In this document: positions 1-8,825 of the stretch, in pieces | How the letters are laid out: each line of letters starts with the position of its first letter | How positions within the stretch are numbered: the first letter of the stretch is position 1 | NCBI RefSeq assembly: GCF_000169435.1 | Contig: NZ_AAYB01000003.1 | Span: 1 to 64,000, forward strand | Direction of reading: 5' to 3' | Origin: Roseobacter sp. CCS2 | GTDB lineage: Bacteria; Pseudomonadota; Alphaproteobacteria; Rhodobacterales; Rhodobacteraceae | Length of the DNA stretch: 64,000 nt | The notes under the pieces: model-generated | Databases searched by the model: none | What the model was told of the DNA's origin: nothing | What the model saw: the letters and a program-made list of their open reading frames with translations, nothing else | Program-made: the position numbers and the translations under genes

Positions 1-465
1 GTTACCAACCGCCATGACAAGATGATCGTCCGCATCCCACCACGCTGAAAAGGCTGTTGTCCAATCGTCTGATGGGGGCAAAAGACTGCCCTGCGCAAAC
101 GCGCAGGCACCATCCCCCAGCATCAGGCGGTTCTGTCCGACGCGCATCACAAACAGGTCCATGAACCCATCACCATTGACGTCAAGCGGATAGGCACCGG
201 TGACGCCAGTCATTTCTTCAATCGGGGTCGCGTTGAAGGTCATGTTGCCTTCATTGACCATCATCTTGGCCGGGTTTTCACCACCGGCAGCAAAGATATC
301 AGGCAAGGCATCGCCATTGCAGTCGAATACGGCCACGCCACCGCCGACGAAATGTTCCCATCCGCCGTCATAAACATGATCCGGCAAACCAGCAGAGCGA
401 TCTTCAAACAGTGGATCAGCGATGGCGGGTGTGCCCGCTAGCACCATTACAAGAACCCGCATCAT
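1..465 (-). CDS. FG-GAP/VCBS repeat secreted protein, 3' end outside the window
   Basis: Only the first 155 codons are present; the gene runs off the left edge. The N-terminus (MMRVLVMVLAGTPAIA) is a short signal peptide. It is followed by calcium-loop FG-GAP/VCBS style repeats such as VFDCNGDALPDIFAAGG and YPLDVNGDGFMDLFV, which form beta-propeller blades in exported proteins of the ASPIC/CRTAC1 and integrin-alpha-like type. The start ATG (463-465) overlaps the stop of the ROK repressor gene (ATGA), so the two are probably co-transcribed and translationally coupled. Periplasmic or extracellular binding is likely, but the ligand cannot be named. Confidence 0.75.
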   Translation of the reverse strand, partial: MMRVLVMVLAGTPAIADPLFEDRSAGLPDHVYDGGWEHFVGGGVAVFDCNGDALPDIFAAGGENPAKMMVNEGNMTFNATPIEEMTGVTGAYPLDVNGDGFMDLFVMRVGQNRLMLGDGACAFAQGSLLPPSDDWTTAFSAWWDADDHLVMAVGN

Positions 466-1727
466 GCGCGTGCTTCGCCCAATGCCGCGTCCGTCACAGC
501 CTCAAGCGCCAGTGCCGTCGCGCCGCGCGCCCAGATCATGCCACCCCATGCGTGGATTTCCACTTTGCAGGGTGTGCGGCCATCGCTGAGGGTCAGTTTC
601 TGCATCTCGGACAGCACCTCGTTTGAATACAGATAGTCATACTGCATGCGTTCACCCGATAGGATAATCAGGCCGGGATCAAAAAGTTGGATCACATTTG
701 ACAGGCCCACCGACAGATAACGCCCGGCGCGGCGAAAGATCGTGCGTGCGGCTTCATTTCCTGATTTGGCTTGGGTGAAAAGCGTGTCCATCATGGCGTT
801 TGTACTTTGCGGGATACGCGGGTTGCGGTCCAGCGCCGTCGCCGCCTCGCGCGCCAAAGCGTAATCCGCCAGATAAGCCTCAAGACAACCCCGTTGCCCG
901 CAACGGCAAAGCGCGCCATCCAGTTGCACCTTGGTGTGACCCAGTTCCAGACCCATCCCACGCGCACCGCGAAACAGGCGGTTGTCAAGGACAAGCCCCA
1001 TGCCAACGCCGTTTTCAATCGTCACAACAGCAAAGTCAGAAATCGAGCGTCCAGCGCCGAACCACAGTTCAGCAAGGCTTAGCACATTGGTGTCGTTGTC
1101 GACATGAACAGGCACGCCAAACCGCGCAAGGAACGCCGTGCGCAGATCAACGTCTGATGTGTTCAAAAATGGGGACCACGCAATCGTACCGGTATTGTGG
1201 TCGATAATGCCGGACATTCCCACCCCCACGGCAGACACCTCTGAAAGTGGCATCTTGGCCTCTTTCAAGGCCAGATCCATCAGGACGTCCATTTCCTCCA
1301 ACAACGTCTCTAATGACTTGCGGCCCGGCGATGATGGCAAGGTCGCAGACGCCACGATACAACCCGCAAAATCGGTCAGAACGGCAGAGTGTGTGTCATC
1401 TGACAGCTTTATCCCGATCACATGTCGGGCCTCTGGTACAACTTCAAGCGCGACTGGCGGGCGCCCGCGACCCGTCTCGCGCGGCAAACCGTCTACCTCG
1501 CGCAATAGACCTGCGGCGATCAAATCAGCAGTCAATGTCGTGGCGGAACCCGCACTGATGCCAATCGCCCGTGTGATGTCAGCGCGCGCAGCCCGTCCAT
1601 GCGCACGGACATGTTCAAAGATTTGTTGACGCAGGGGCTTGGCGTCAGGAGTATCAGTGGACAACAATGGCCCGCAGCCCGCCGGACCGTCCGATTCGTC
1701 GTGCTGATCTGTTATAACGTCATACAT
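462..1727 (-). CDS. xylR: ROK-family transcriptional repressor, probable xylose regulator (XylR type)
   Basis: This 421-residue protein has an N-terminal winged helix-turn-helix (about residues 30-75) and a C-terminal ROK sugar-kinase-like domain. The ROK domain shows VDNDTN (209-214), ELGH (261-264) and the structural zinc cluster C274-x-C276...C281 (CRCGQRGC). ROK proteins of the NagC/XylR group repress sugar operons and are released by the sugar. It is divergent from xylFHGBA across about 207 bases, the usual position for a xylose repressor, so xylose as inducer is inferred from context. No strong ribosome site precedes the chosen ATG and a slightly later start is possible. Its stop overlaps the start of the FG-GAP gene. 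Confidence 0.85.
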   Translation of the reverse strand: MYDVITDQHDESDGPAGCGPLLSTDTPDAKPLRQQIFEHVRAHGRAARADITRAIGISAGSATTLTADLIAAGLLREVDGLPRETGRGRPPVALEVVPEARHVIGIKLSDDTHSAVLTDFAGCIVASATLPSSPGRKSLETLLEEMDVLMDLALKEAKMPLSEVSAVGVGMSGIIDHNTGTIAWSPFLNTSDVDLRTAFLARFGVPVHVDNDTNVLSLAELWFGAGRSISDFAVVTIENGVGMGLVLDNRLFRGARGMGLELGHTKVQLDGALCRCGQRGCLEAYLADYALAREAATALDRNPRIPQSTNAMMDTLFTQAKSGNEAARTIFRRAGRYLSVGLSNVIQLFDPGLIILSGERMQYDYLYSNEVLSEMQKLTLSDGRTPCKVEIHAWGGMIWARGATALALEAVTDAALGEARA

Positions 1728-1840
1728 AGTTCAATCTCTGAATTAATATGGCGCTTCTCCCTACCATTTTGCCCTGATTTCGCTAGACTGCCCAATAATT
1801 TGGCGCGTGCAAAGCGCTTTTTCCTATTTTGCACCAATTT

Positions 1841-1865
1841 TTATTTTGACAACTGAATTTAATAA
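1841..1865. promoter_or_regulatory. Candidate ROK operator overlapping a -35-like box
   Basis: The xylR-xylF intergenic stretch is AT-rich. A TTATT at 1841-1845 faces an AATAA at 1861-1865, which resembles the TTATTT...AAATAA frame of NagC/Mlc-type ROK operators. A TTGACA (1846-1851) lies inside it, but no convincing -10 box is found at 17 bp. A related CTGAATTaATA motif lies near the xylR start (about 1738-1748) and CTGAATTtAATA lies inside this site. Binding is inferred only. Confidence 0.35.
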
Positions 1866-1934
1866 GTCATGCTGATGAACGTAGGGTCAAAAGGCCCACG
1901 CCCCAATGCATGGGGCACACTATGGGAGGAAAAC

Positions 1935-2960
1935 ATGCATAAATCCGTTATCGCGGCAGCCATTGTTGCTGCCGGTTTCAGTTCTGCCGTATTGGCTCAG
2001 GACAGTGTCACAGTTGGCGTCAGCTGGTCTGATTTTCAGGAAGAGCGTTGGAAAACCGACGAGGCCGCCATGTTGGGCGCTTTGGAAGAAGCTGGTGCTG
2101 AATATCTGTCTGCCGACGCGCAATCATCTGCAACAAAGCAGCTGGCAGACGTCGAAAGCCTGATCACACAAGGTGTTGATGCGCTGATCATCTTGGCCCA
2201 AGACGGCGCGTCCATCGGCCCTGCACTGGATGCTGCCGAAGCTGCTGGCATTCCGGTCATTGGCTATGACCGCCTGATCGAAGATCCGCGCGCGTTCTAT
2301 TTGACTTTCGACAACGTCGAAGTGGGCCGGATGCAGGCCGCAGCCGTTTTTGCTGAACAGCCGACGGGCAACTATGTCTTCATCAAAGGTTCGCCCACAG
2401 ATCCAAACTCTGACTTCCTGCGTGGCGGTCAGCAAGAGGTGCTGCAAGCCGCAATCGACAGCGGTGCGATCACCGTTGCTGGCGAAGCCTATACAGATGG
2501 CTGGCAGCCAGCCAACGCGCAGCGCAACATGGAGCAGATCCTGACACAGACCAACAACGAAGTTGATGCTGTTGTGGCGTCTAACGACGGTACTGCTGGT
2601 GGTGTTGTGGCGGCTCTTGCTGCACAGGGTATGGACGGTATTCCGGTATCCGGTCAGGACGGCGACCATGCCGCACTGAACCGCGTGGCCCTTGGTACGC
2701 AGACCGTATCTGTCTGGAAAGACAGCCGTGAGCTGGGCCGCAATGCAGGCGAAATCGCCGTTGCACTGGCCGGTGGTGCTGCACTTGGCGACATTGAAGG
2801 TTCTGCCACATTCACATCACCTGGTGGTGTAGATGTAACGTCCATGTTGCTGGCCCCACAACCCATTACACAAGACAATCTGAACCTTGTGCTGGATGCT
2901 GGCTGGATCGAAAAAGACGTCCTTTGCCAAGGTGTCTCGGGCCTCGCGGTCTGCGAATAA
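1935..2960 (+). CDS. xylF: Xylose ABC transporter, periplasmic substrate-binding protein
   Basis: This 341-residue family-2 sugar-binding protein delivers xylose to XylHG. The start chosen is ATG 1935 because GGGAGG (1924-1929) precedes it and it opens directly into a signal peptide (MHKSVIAAAIVAAGFSSAVLA, cut before Q). An upstream in-frame ATG at 1869 would bury that signal. The mature protein shows the periplasmic-binding fold (SLITQGVDALIILAQDG, PVIGYDRLIED, VVASNDGTAGGVVAAL, IPVSGQDGD), matching XylF rather than the ribose or galactose binders. It is first in the xylFHGBA operon, opposite the ROK repressor. A terminator-like hairpin follows it, probably raising its level over the membrane subunits. 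Confidence 0.93.
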   Translation: MHKSVIAAAIVAAGFSSAVLAQDSVTVGVSWSDFQEERWKTDEAAMLGALEEAGAEYLSADAQSSATKQLADVESLITQGVDALIILAQDGASIGPALDAAEAAGIPVIGYDRLIEDPRAFYLTFDNVEVGRMQAAAVFAEQPTGNYVFIKGSPTDPNSDFLRGGQQEVLQAAIDSGAITVAGEAYTDGWQPANAQRNMEQILTQTNNEVDAVVASNDGTAGGVVAALAAQGMDGIPVSGQDGDHAALNRVALGTQTVSVWKDSRELGRNAGEIAVALAGGAALGDIEGSATFTSPGGVDVTSMLLAPQPITQDNLNLVLDAGWIEKDVLCQGVSGLAVCE

Positions 2961-2978
2961 GCTGACAACCTAAGATAT

Positions 2979-3014
2979 AGGCCCCATCCGCCAGCGCGGG
3001 TGGGGCCTGTTTAT
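2979..3014 (+). terminator. Stem-loop between xylF and xylH, likely partial terminator or mRNA stabiliser
   Basis: An 11-bp stem, arms 2979-2989 and 2998-3008 with one G-U pair, has an 8-base loop and is followed by GTTTAT. The gene order demands read-through, so it most likely attenuates transcription or protects the xylF message, as is common after binding-protein genes. Confidence 0.6.
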
Positions 3015-3051
3015 AAGACGGTCCGCAAACGGGCTGAAGGGGAGGGAACCA

Positions 3052-4317
3052 ATGTCTGGCGGACTTGGGAATTTAATCAAAACACTACAGATTGATACGC
3101 GACTGCTGGGTATGATCGGTGCGTTCATCGTGATCTCTTTGGTGTTTCATGTGGCAACCGGGGGCACGTTTCTGACACCCCGCAACCTGTTTACGCTGAC
3201 CTTGCAGACCGCATCGGTGGCGGTGATGGCCACAGGCATGGTCTTTGTCATTGTGACCCGGAACATCGATCTTTCGATTGGGTCTATGCTGGGTATCATC
3301 GGGATGCTGATGGGTGTTATTCAGGTCCAGATCCTGCCCGATATTGTGGGCTTTGGCAGCCCATCCATATGGATGATTACTGTGCTGGCGGGCCTGTTGC
3401 TTGGCGCTGCTATTGGCGGTTTTCAGGGGTGGTTGATCGGCTATTTGGCGATCCCGTCCTTCATTGTCACGCTGGGCGGGCTGCTGATCTGGCGCGGTGG
3501 CGCTTGGTGGGTGTCGAAAGGCACCACGATTTCGCCCCTTGATCCGACCTTTGTCAAACTGGGCGGGGCGTCAGGAACCATCGGCGTCACCGCAAGCTGG
3601 GCGCTGGCCATCGTGGGCTCGATCCTGACAATCATTTTCCTGATCAACACACGACGCAAGCACATCAGCCACGGTTTTGCAGTCAAGCCGCTTTGGGCCG
3701 AGTACGCACTGGGTGGTATCCTTGTGGCCGCGATTTGCGGGATCACCGCAATCATGAACGCCTATCTGGTGCCAACCCGCATTCTGGAGCGGCGGTTCGC
3801 GGCAGAGGGCCTTGAGATGCCAGAGGGCTATACCGAAGCTTACGGTTTTCCGATCTCGGTTCTGATTGTCCTCTTCGTCACAATCGCGATGACCATCGTT
3901 GCCAAGAAAACCCGCTTTGGTCGGTATGTCTTTGCCATGGGCGGCAACCCTGATGCGGCAGAATTGTCTGGTATCAATACGCGCATGCTGACAGTTAAGG
4001 TCTTTGCACTGATGGGCGCGCTGACTGCGATCGCCGCGGTCATCGCATCGGCCCGTTTGGGGTCCGCTGGTTCGTCCTTGGGTGAGCTTGACGAATTGCG
4101 CGTGATTGCCGCTGCCGTCATCGGTGGCACCGCGCTGGCTGGCGGCGTTGGTACGATTTATGGCGCGATCCTTGGTGCCTTGATCATGCAGGCGCTTGTG
4201 TCCGGCATGGGCATGGTGGGCGTCGACAGCCCTTTGCAAAACATGATCGTCGGTGGCGTGCTGATCCTCGCTGTCTGGATCGATATTATCTATCGCCGCA
4301 GAACAGGAGACGCGTAA
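3052..4317 (+). CDS. xylH: Xylose ABC transporter permease
   Basis: This 421-residue integral membrane protein of the ribose/xylose BPD_transp_2 permease family has about ten hydrophobic segments. It carries the conserved stretches FVIVTRNIDLSIGSMLG, IPSFIVTLGGLLIWRG, ALGGNPDAAELSGI-like GGNPDAAELSGINTRM, and VIGGTALAGGVGTIYGAILGA. It forms the xylose channel in the inner membrane with XylG. The start follows GGGGAGGGAACC. Its TAA stop overlaps the xylG ATG by one base, so the two subunits are translated together. Confidence 0.93.
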   Translation: MSGGLGNLIKTLQIDTRLLGMIGAFIVISLVFHVATGGTFLTPRNLFTLTLQTASVAVMATGMVFVIVTRNIDLSIGSMLGIIGMLMGVIQVQILPDIVGFGSPSIWMITVLAGLLLGAAIGGFQGWLIGYLAIPSFIVTLGGLLIWRGGAWWVSKGTTISPLDPTFVKLGGASGTIGVTASWALAIVGSILTIIFLINTRRKHISHGFAVKPLWAEYALGGILVAAICGITAIMNAYLVPTRILERRFAAEGLEMPEGYTEAYGFPISVLIVLFVTIAMTIVAKKTRFGRYVFAMGGNPDAAELSGINTRMLTVKVFALMGALTAIAAVIASARLGSAGSSLGELDELRVIAAAVIGGTALAGGVGTIYGAILGALIMQALVSGMGMVGVDSPLQNMIVGGVLILAVWIDIIYRRRTGDA

Positions 4318-5066
4318 TGAGCACCCCACTTTTGGAAATGCGCAATATCTCGATCCATTTTGGCGGGATCAAAGCGGTTGATGATGTATCCATCGACGTG
4401 ATGCCGGGCGAAGTTGTGGGCCTTTTGGGCCACAACGGGGCAGGAAAATCCACACTGATCAAGATCCTCTCAGGTGCTTACAAGAAGGACGCGGGCGAGA
4501 TTTTCGTGGACGGCAAGAAGGTCGAGATTAACAGCCCGATTGATGCGCGCGAACACAACATCGAGACGATTTATCAGACGCTTGCGTTGTCTGATAACCT
4601 TGATGCCGCATCAAACCTGTTCTTGGGGCGCGAGATCACCACCAAGTTCGGTTTGGTCGATGACACTGCGATGGAAGCGGAATCGCGCAAGATCATGGCG
4701 CGGTTGAACCCGAACTTTCAACGCTTCTCTGAACCGGTCCGGTCTTTATCAGGCGGTCAGCGCCAATCAGTTGCCATTGCGCGCGCGGTGTATTTCAACG
4801 CGCGCATTCTGATCATGGATGAACCGACAGCGGCGTTGGGCGTGCATGAAACGGCCATGGTCGCGGACCTGATCAAAGAGCTAAAGGCCCAAGGCCTTGG
4901 CATCTTTTTGATCAGCCACGACACTCGCGAAATGATGGATCTGTGTGACCGTGTATCGGTGATGAAAAACGGCCAGTTGATCGGAACCGAGCGGGTCGAG
5001 GATGTCACCGAAGATGACATCCTGTCGATGATCATCATGGGTAAGAATCCTAAAAAGGCCGCATAA
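4317..5066 (+). CDS. xylG: Xylose ABC transporter ATP-binding protein, single-domain form
   Basis: This 249-residue ATPase powers XylFH. Walker [10 protein letters not shown] is at residues 38-46, the signature LSGGQ at 144-148, Walker B ILIMDEP at 164-170 and the switch His in LISHD. Enterobacterial XylG is a tandem two-domain protein of about 510 residues. This one is a single nucleotide-binding domain, as is frequent in alphaproteobacteria, so it should act as a homodimer. It overlaps xylH by one base at its start and xylB by one base at its stop. Confidence 0.92.
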   Translation: MSTPLLEMRNISIHFGGIKAVDDVSIDVMPGEVVGLLGHNGAGKSTLIKILSGAYKKDAGEIFVDGKKVEINSPIDAREHNIETIYQTLALSDNLDAASNLFLGREITTKFGLVDDTAMEAESRKIMARLNPNFQRFSEPVRSLSGGQRQSVAIARAVYFNARILIMDEPTAALGVHETAMVADLIKELKAQGLGIFLISHDTREMMDLCDRVSVMKNGQLIGTERVEDVTEDDILSMIIMGKNPKKAA

Positions 5067-6505
5067 TGTATATCGGTCTTGATCTGGGGACCTCCGGTCT
5101 CAAGGCTGTTTTGATCAATGACGCACAGGCGATTCTGGCGGAAGCCACAGCACCGCTTGAGGCCGTGCGCCCGGCACCCGGTTGGTCAGAACAGGCCCCT
5201 GCAGATTGGTTGGAAGCAGCGGAGGCTGCGATGCAGGCGCTTGCCGCGCAGACATCGCTGGCATCGGTGCGTGGCATGGGGCTGTCGGGGCAGATGCATG
5301 GCGCGACTTTGCTGGGTGCGGATGATCAGGTGCTGCGGCCCTGTATCCTGTGGAATGACACGCGCGTCGCCGGTGAGGCGGCAGCGCTGGATGCGGATCC
5401 GCAGTTTCGGGCGCTGACGGGAAATATCGTGTTTCCCGGCTTTACCGCGCCAAAGCTGGCGTGGGTTGCAAAGCATGAGCCAGAGGTTTTTGCAAAGATC
5501 GCAATGGTCTTGCTGCCCAAGGACTATTTACGCCTTTGGCTGACGGGCGAAGCGGTGGCTGAGATGTCTGATGCAGCAGGTACAAGCTGGCTGAATGTGG
5601 GTGCGCGTGATTGGTCGGATGACTTGTTGGCGACCACTGGCATGAACCGCGCACAGATGCCCCGTCTTGTTGAAGGGTCAGAAGTGTCAGGGCAACTGCG
5701 TGACAAACTGGCCACGCGTTGGGGCCTGCCCAAGGGCGTCGTCGTGGCTGGCGGTGGCGGTGACAATGCGGCGAGTGCTGTTGGCGTGGGCGTCGTGAAA
5801 GCGGGCGATGCGTTTGTGTCGCTGGGCACGTCCGGCGTGTTGTTCGCGGCCTCTGATGCCTACCAACCTGACGCCGCAACGGCAGTGCATACATTTTGTC
5901 ACGCGCTGCCAGATACGTGGCACCAGATGGGCGTGATTTTGGCGGCGGCGGACGCACTCAATTGGTTCGCCAAGATCACTGACAAACCTTCGGCGATGCT
6001 GACGGCAGATTTGGGTGATCTGCAAGCGCCCGGTCGTGCGTTGTTCCTGCCGTACTTGGGCGGCGAACGGACACCGCATAACAATACCAATATCCGCGGG
6101 TCTTTCCTGCATCTTGATCATAGCACCGATCAGGCGGCGATGACCCGCGCTGTTTTGGAAGGTGTGACGCATGCTATTCGCGATAGCTATGATGCTTTGT
6201 CCGCGACAGGCACCCAGATCAGCCGCTTGATCGCCGTCGGCGGCGGATCGCGATCTGATTACTGGGTGCAGGCAATTGCGACCTCGCTGAACCTGCCTAT
6301 TGAACTGCCGGTCGCGGGTGACTTTGGCGGCGCGTTTGGCGCGGCTCGCCTTGGCATGATGGCAGCAACCGGTGCAGGGGTTGAGATCGCGACTGCACCC
6401 CAAATTGCGCGCACAATGGACCCCGATACATCCCTTACCAGCGCCTTTACCGAGGCGCATGAAAGATACCGCGCGGGTTACAGCGCGTTGAAAGGACTGA
6501 CATGA
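5066..6505 (+). CDS. xylB: Xylulokinase
   Basis: This 479-residue FGGY-family kinase phosphorylates D-xylulose to xylulose 5-phosphate, the second step of the isomerase pathway. The N-terminal phosphate loop is [12 protein letters not shown] (residues 4-15), [12 protein letters not shown] is the xylulokinase substrate motif, and [14 protein letters not shown] and [12 protein letters not shown] belong to the ATPase core. Length is normal. It starts on the last base of xylG's stop and ends in an ATGA overlap with xylA. Confidence 0.94.
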   Translation: MYIGLDLGTSGLKAVLINDAQAILAEATAPLEAVRPAPGWSEQAPADWLEAAEAAMQALAAQTSLASVRGMGLSGQMHGATLLGADDQVLRPCILWNDTRVAGEAAALDADPQFRALTGNIVFPGFTAPKLAWVAKHEPEVFAKIAMVLLPKDYLRLWLTGEAVAEMSDAAGTSWLNVGARDWSDDLLATTGMNRAQMPRLVEGSEVSGQLRDKLATRWGLPKGVVVAGGGGDNAASAVGVGVVKAGDAFVSLGTSGVLFAASDAYQPDAATAVHTFCHALPDTWHQMGVILAAADALNWFAKITDKPSAMLTADLGDLQAPGRALFLPYLGGERTPHNNTNIRGSFLHLDHSTDQAAMTRAVLEGVTHAIRDSYDALSATGTQISRLIAVGGGSRSDYWVQAIATSLNLPIELPVAGDFGGAFGAARLGMMAATGAGVEIATAPQIARTMDPDTSLTSAFTEAHERYRAGYSALKGLT

Positions 6506-7806
6506 CCGACTTTTTCAAAGGCATCCCCGCGATCAAATACGAGGGGCCCGATAGCGACAATGATTTCGCCTTCCGCCACTACAACCCTGATGAAATCGTC
6601 ATGGGCAAGGCGATGAAAGACCATTTGCGCTTTGCCGCGGCCTATTGGCATTCCTTTGCATGGCCGGGTGGTGATCCCTTCGGCGGGCAGACCTTTGATC
6701 GCCCTTGGTTCGGTGACAGCATGGATGCGGCGCGCATGAAGGCGGATGTGGCGTTTGAGATGTTCCAGATTCTCGGCGTGCCATACTTCTGTTTCCACGA
6801 TGCCGATGTGCGGCCTGAAGGGGCGACGTTTGCGGAAAGCACCGCCAACTTAGAAGCTATCGTTGATTACTTTGCTGAAAAGATGGACCAGACCGGCACC
6901 AAACTGCTTTGGGGTACGGCGAACCTGTTCTCACACAAACGCTTTATGGCCGGGGCGGCGACGAACCCGGACCCGGATGTGTTTGCCTACTCTGCCGCCA
7001 CGATCAAAACTTGCATGGATGCGACCATGAAACTGGGCGGTGAAAACTATGTCCTTTGGGGTGGGCGCGAGGGGTATGAGACCCTGCTGAACACCGACAT
7101 GGGGCGCGAACGCCAGCAGGCGGGGCGCATGTTACAGATGGTCGTCGATTATAAACACAAGATGGGTTTCAAAGGCGCGATCTTGATTGAACCCAAGCCG
7201 CAAGAACCGACCAAGCACCAGTATGACTACGATGTGGCAACGGTTTATGGTTTCCTCAAGGACTTTGGTCTTGAGGATGAGGTGAAGGTGAACATCGAAC
7301 AAGGACATGCGATCCTGGCCGGGCATTCGTTTGAACACGAGCTTGCGCTGGCACGCGCGTTGGGTATCTTTGGGTCCATCGACATGAACCGCAATGATTA
7401 CCAGTCAGGTTGGGACACCGACCAATTCCCCAACAACGTACCAGAGATGGCGCTGGCTTATTACGAGGTGCTGCGTGCTGGTGGGTTCACCACAGGCGGG
7501 ACCAATTTTGACGCCAAGCTGCGCCGCCAATCGCTTGATCCAGAGGATTTGATCCTTGCGCATGTAGGCGGAATGGACGCTTGCGCTGCAGGGCTGAAAG
7601 CGGCTGCTGCGATGCTTGAGGATGGCAAATTAGAGGCCGCGCGTGATGCCCGCTATGCCGGATGGGATACGCCGGATGCGCAAACATTGCTGACGCAGAC
7701 CACATTGGATCACTGCTATGACTGTGTCGTACGCGACAACATCAACCCTGCACCACGCTCTGGCAGGCAAGAGCGGTTGGAAAATCTGGTAAACCGCTAC
7801 CTCTAA
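6502..7806 (+). CDS. xylA: Xylose isomerase
   Basis: This 434-residue TIM-barrel enzyme converts D-xylose to D-xylulose. Visible signatures are [14 protein letters not shown] with catalytic H99, [17 protein letters not shown] (residues 184-200), metal-binding E230 in [33 protein letters not shown], and [20 protein letters not shown]. Length and motifs match the class II enzymes. It is the last gene of the xylose operon. No clear terminator lies in the 65 bases before the next gene, so read-through into the 7872 gene is possible. Confidence 0.96.
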   Translation: MTDFFKGIPAIKYEGPDSDNDFAFRHYNPDEIVMGKAMKDHLRFAAAYWHSFAWPGGDPFGGQTFDRPWFGDSMDAARMKADVAFEMFQILGVPYFCFHDADVRPEGATFAESTANLEAIVDYFAEKMDQTGTKLLWGTANLFSHKRFMAGAATNPDPDVFAYSAATIKTCMDATMKLGGENYVLWGGREGYETLLNTDMGRERQQAGRMLQMVVDYKHKMGFKGAILIEPKPQEPTKHQYDYDVATVYGFLKDFGLEDEVKVNIEQGHAILAGHSFEHELALARALGIFGSIDMNRNDYQSGWDTDQFPNNVPEMALAYYEVLRAGGFTTGGTNFDAKLRRQSLDPEDLILAHVGGMDACAAGLKAAAAMLEDGKLEAARDARYAGWDTPDAQTLLTQTTLDHCYDCVVRDNINPAPRSGRQERLENLVNRYL

Positions 7807-7871
7807 GCGCTGACCTTGTGCCTTGGTGCTGCCACCCATAACGTGGTCTGGCAAGCAACAGGTGCGGCGAC

Positions 7872-8825
7872 GTGATCGGTACGATTTTCAAAACCTTCGG
7901 GCGCAAATACATGGATGTGACCCTGCGCACGGGCGATGACTATGTCGTGCGTATCGTGGAACGTCCGGGGCTTTGGATGGACGATGCCGCACTAGGCGCG
8001 CTAAGCGCAGATCTGCGCACGATTGCTGGACGAACGCTGAAGGCGGGCAACCTGACCTACGGTGTGTTTTCAGGCAAGAAAGAGCGGATGGGCGCTGTGA
8101 TCATCACGCTTGTATCACGGCGTGACGGCACACCTGTCGCCTTTAATGCGTTGGCGGTGATGGCGCTTGATACCGCGCCGCACCCGACAGATGTGCTGCA
8201 CCTTGGCCTTGTGATGGTTGACCCGGACGAACGATCCAAAAACCTGTCTTGGGTGCTTTATGGCCTGACCTGCTTTTTGATTTTTTTTCGGCGACAGTTC
8301 CGCCCTGTTTGGGTGTCCAATGTCACGCAGGTCCCTGCCGTCGTTGGCATGGTGGCGAATATGTTTTCGGACGTCTGGCCCAGCCCGCGCGACGGGCGGC
8401 GGACGCTGAACCATTTGCTCCTGGCCCGTGAAATCATGGAAACCCACCGGCATGTATTTGGCGTGGGGGATAAAGCTGGATTTGACGAAGAACGGTTCGT
8501 CATCACGGATGCCTATACAGGCGGTTCGGATGATCTGAAAAAAACATGGGAAACAGCCCCTAAGCATCGCGACGAAAGCTACAATATTTTTTGTAAAGAA
8601 GCGCTTGATTACGTCAGGGGCGATGATGTGCTGCAACTGGGGCAAATGGATTTGGCCGCGATGCGCACTTACCTCACCCGCGAAGTGCCAAAGTCCGCCG
8701 TCATTGGCCTGCTGTTGACCGGTGGTCTGGTTGCATTGCGCCGGATTGTGCTTCCTGCGATCCATTGGGCCGATACCACACGAGGCTGGTCCATTTTGCG
8801 TCCCTATAAGGTGCGCGGCAAATGA
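7872..8825 (+). CDS. Unrecognised protein with a GNAT-acetyltransferase-like core
   Basis: A 317-residue protein of unknown function, starting at GTG. The middle section (VLHLGLVMVDPDERSKNLSW) resembles the beta4-alpha3 acetyl-CoA-binding part of GNAT acyltransferases, but no family can be assigned with confidence. Residues about 120-160 are hydrophobic and aromatic-rich (YGLTCFLIFFRRQFRPVW), and a second hydrophobic stretch near residue 280 (SAVIGLLLTGGLVALRRIVLP) suggests membrane contact. Its stop overlaps the start of the next gene (ATGA), so it works with that membrane protein. It may be expressed by read-through from xylA. Confidence 0.6.
   Translation: MIGTIFKTFGRKYMDVTLRTGDDYVVRIVERPGLWMDDAALGALSADLRTIAGRTLKAGNLTYGVFSGKKERMGAVIITLVSRRDGTPVAFNALAVMALDTAPHPTDVLHLGLVMVDPDERSKNLSWVLYGLTCFLIFFRRQFRPVWVSNVTQVPAVVGMVANMFSDVWPSPRDGRRTLNHLLLAREIMETHRHVFGVGDKAGFDEERFVITDAYTGGSDDLKKTWETAPKHRDESYNIFCKEALDYVRGDDVLQLGQMDLAAMRTYLTREVPKSAVIGLLLTGGLVALRRIVLPAIHWADTTRGWSILRPYKVRGK

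Noticed and set aside
3571..4329. 252-codon open frame opposite xylH
   Set aside because: Antisense to a clear transporter gene, charged low-complexity translation, no ribosome site.
4317..5066. XylG as a truncated gene
   Set aside because: It lacks the second ATPase domain of the E. coli protein, but all motifs of one complete domain are present and single-domain forms are common in alphaproteobacteria.
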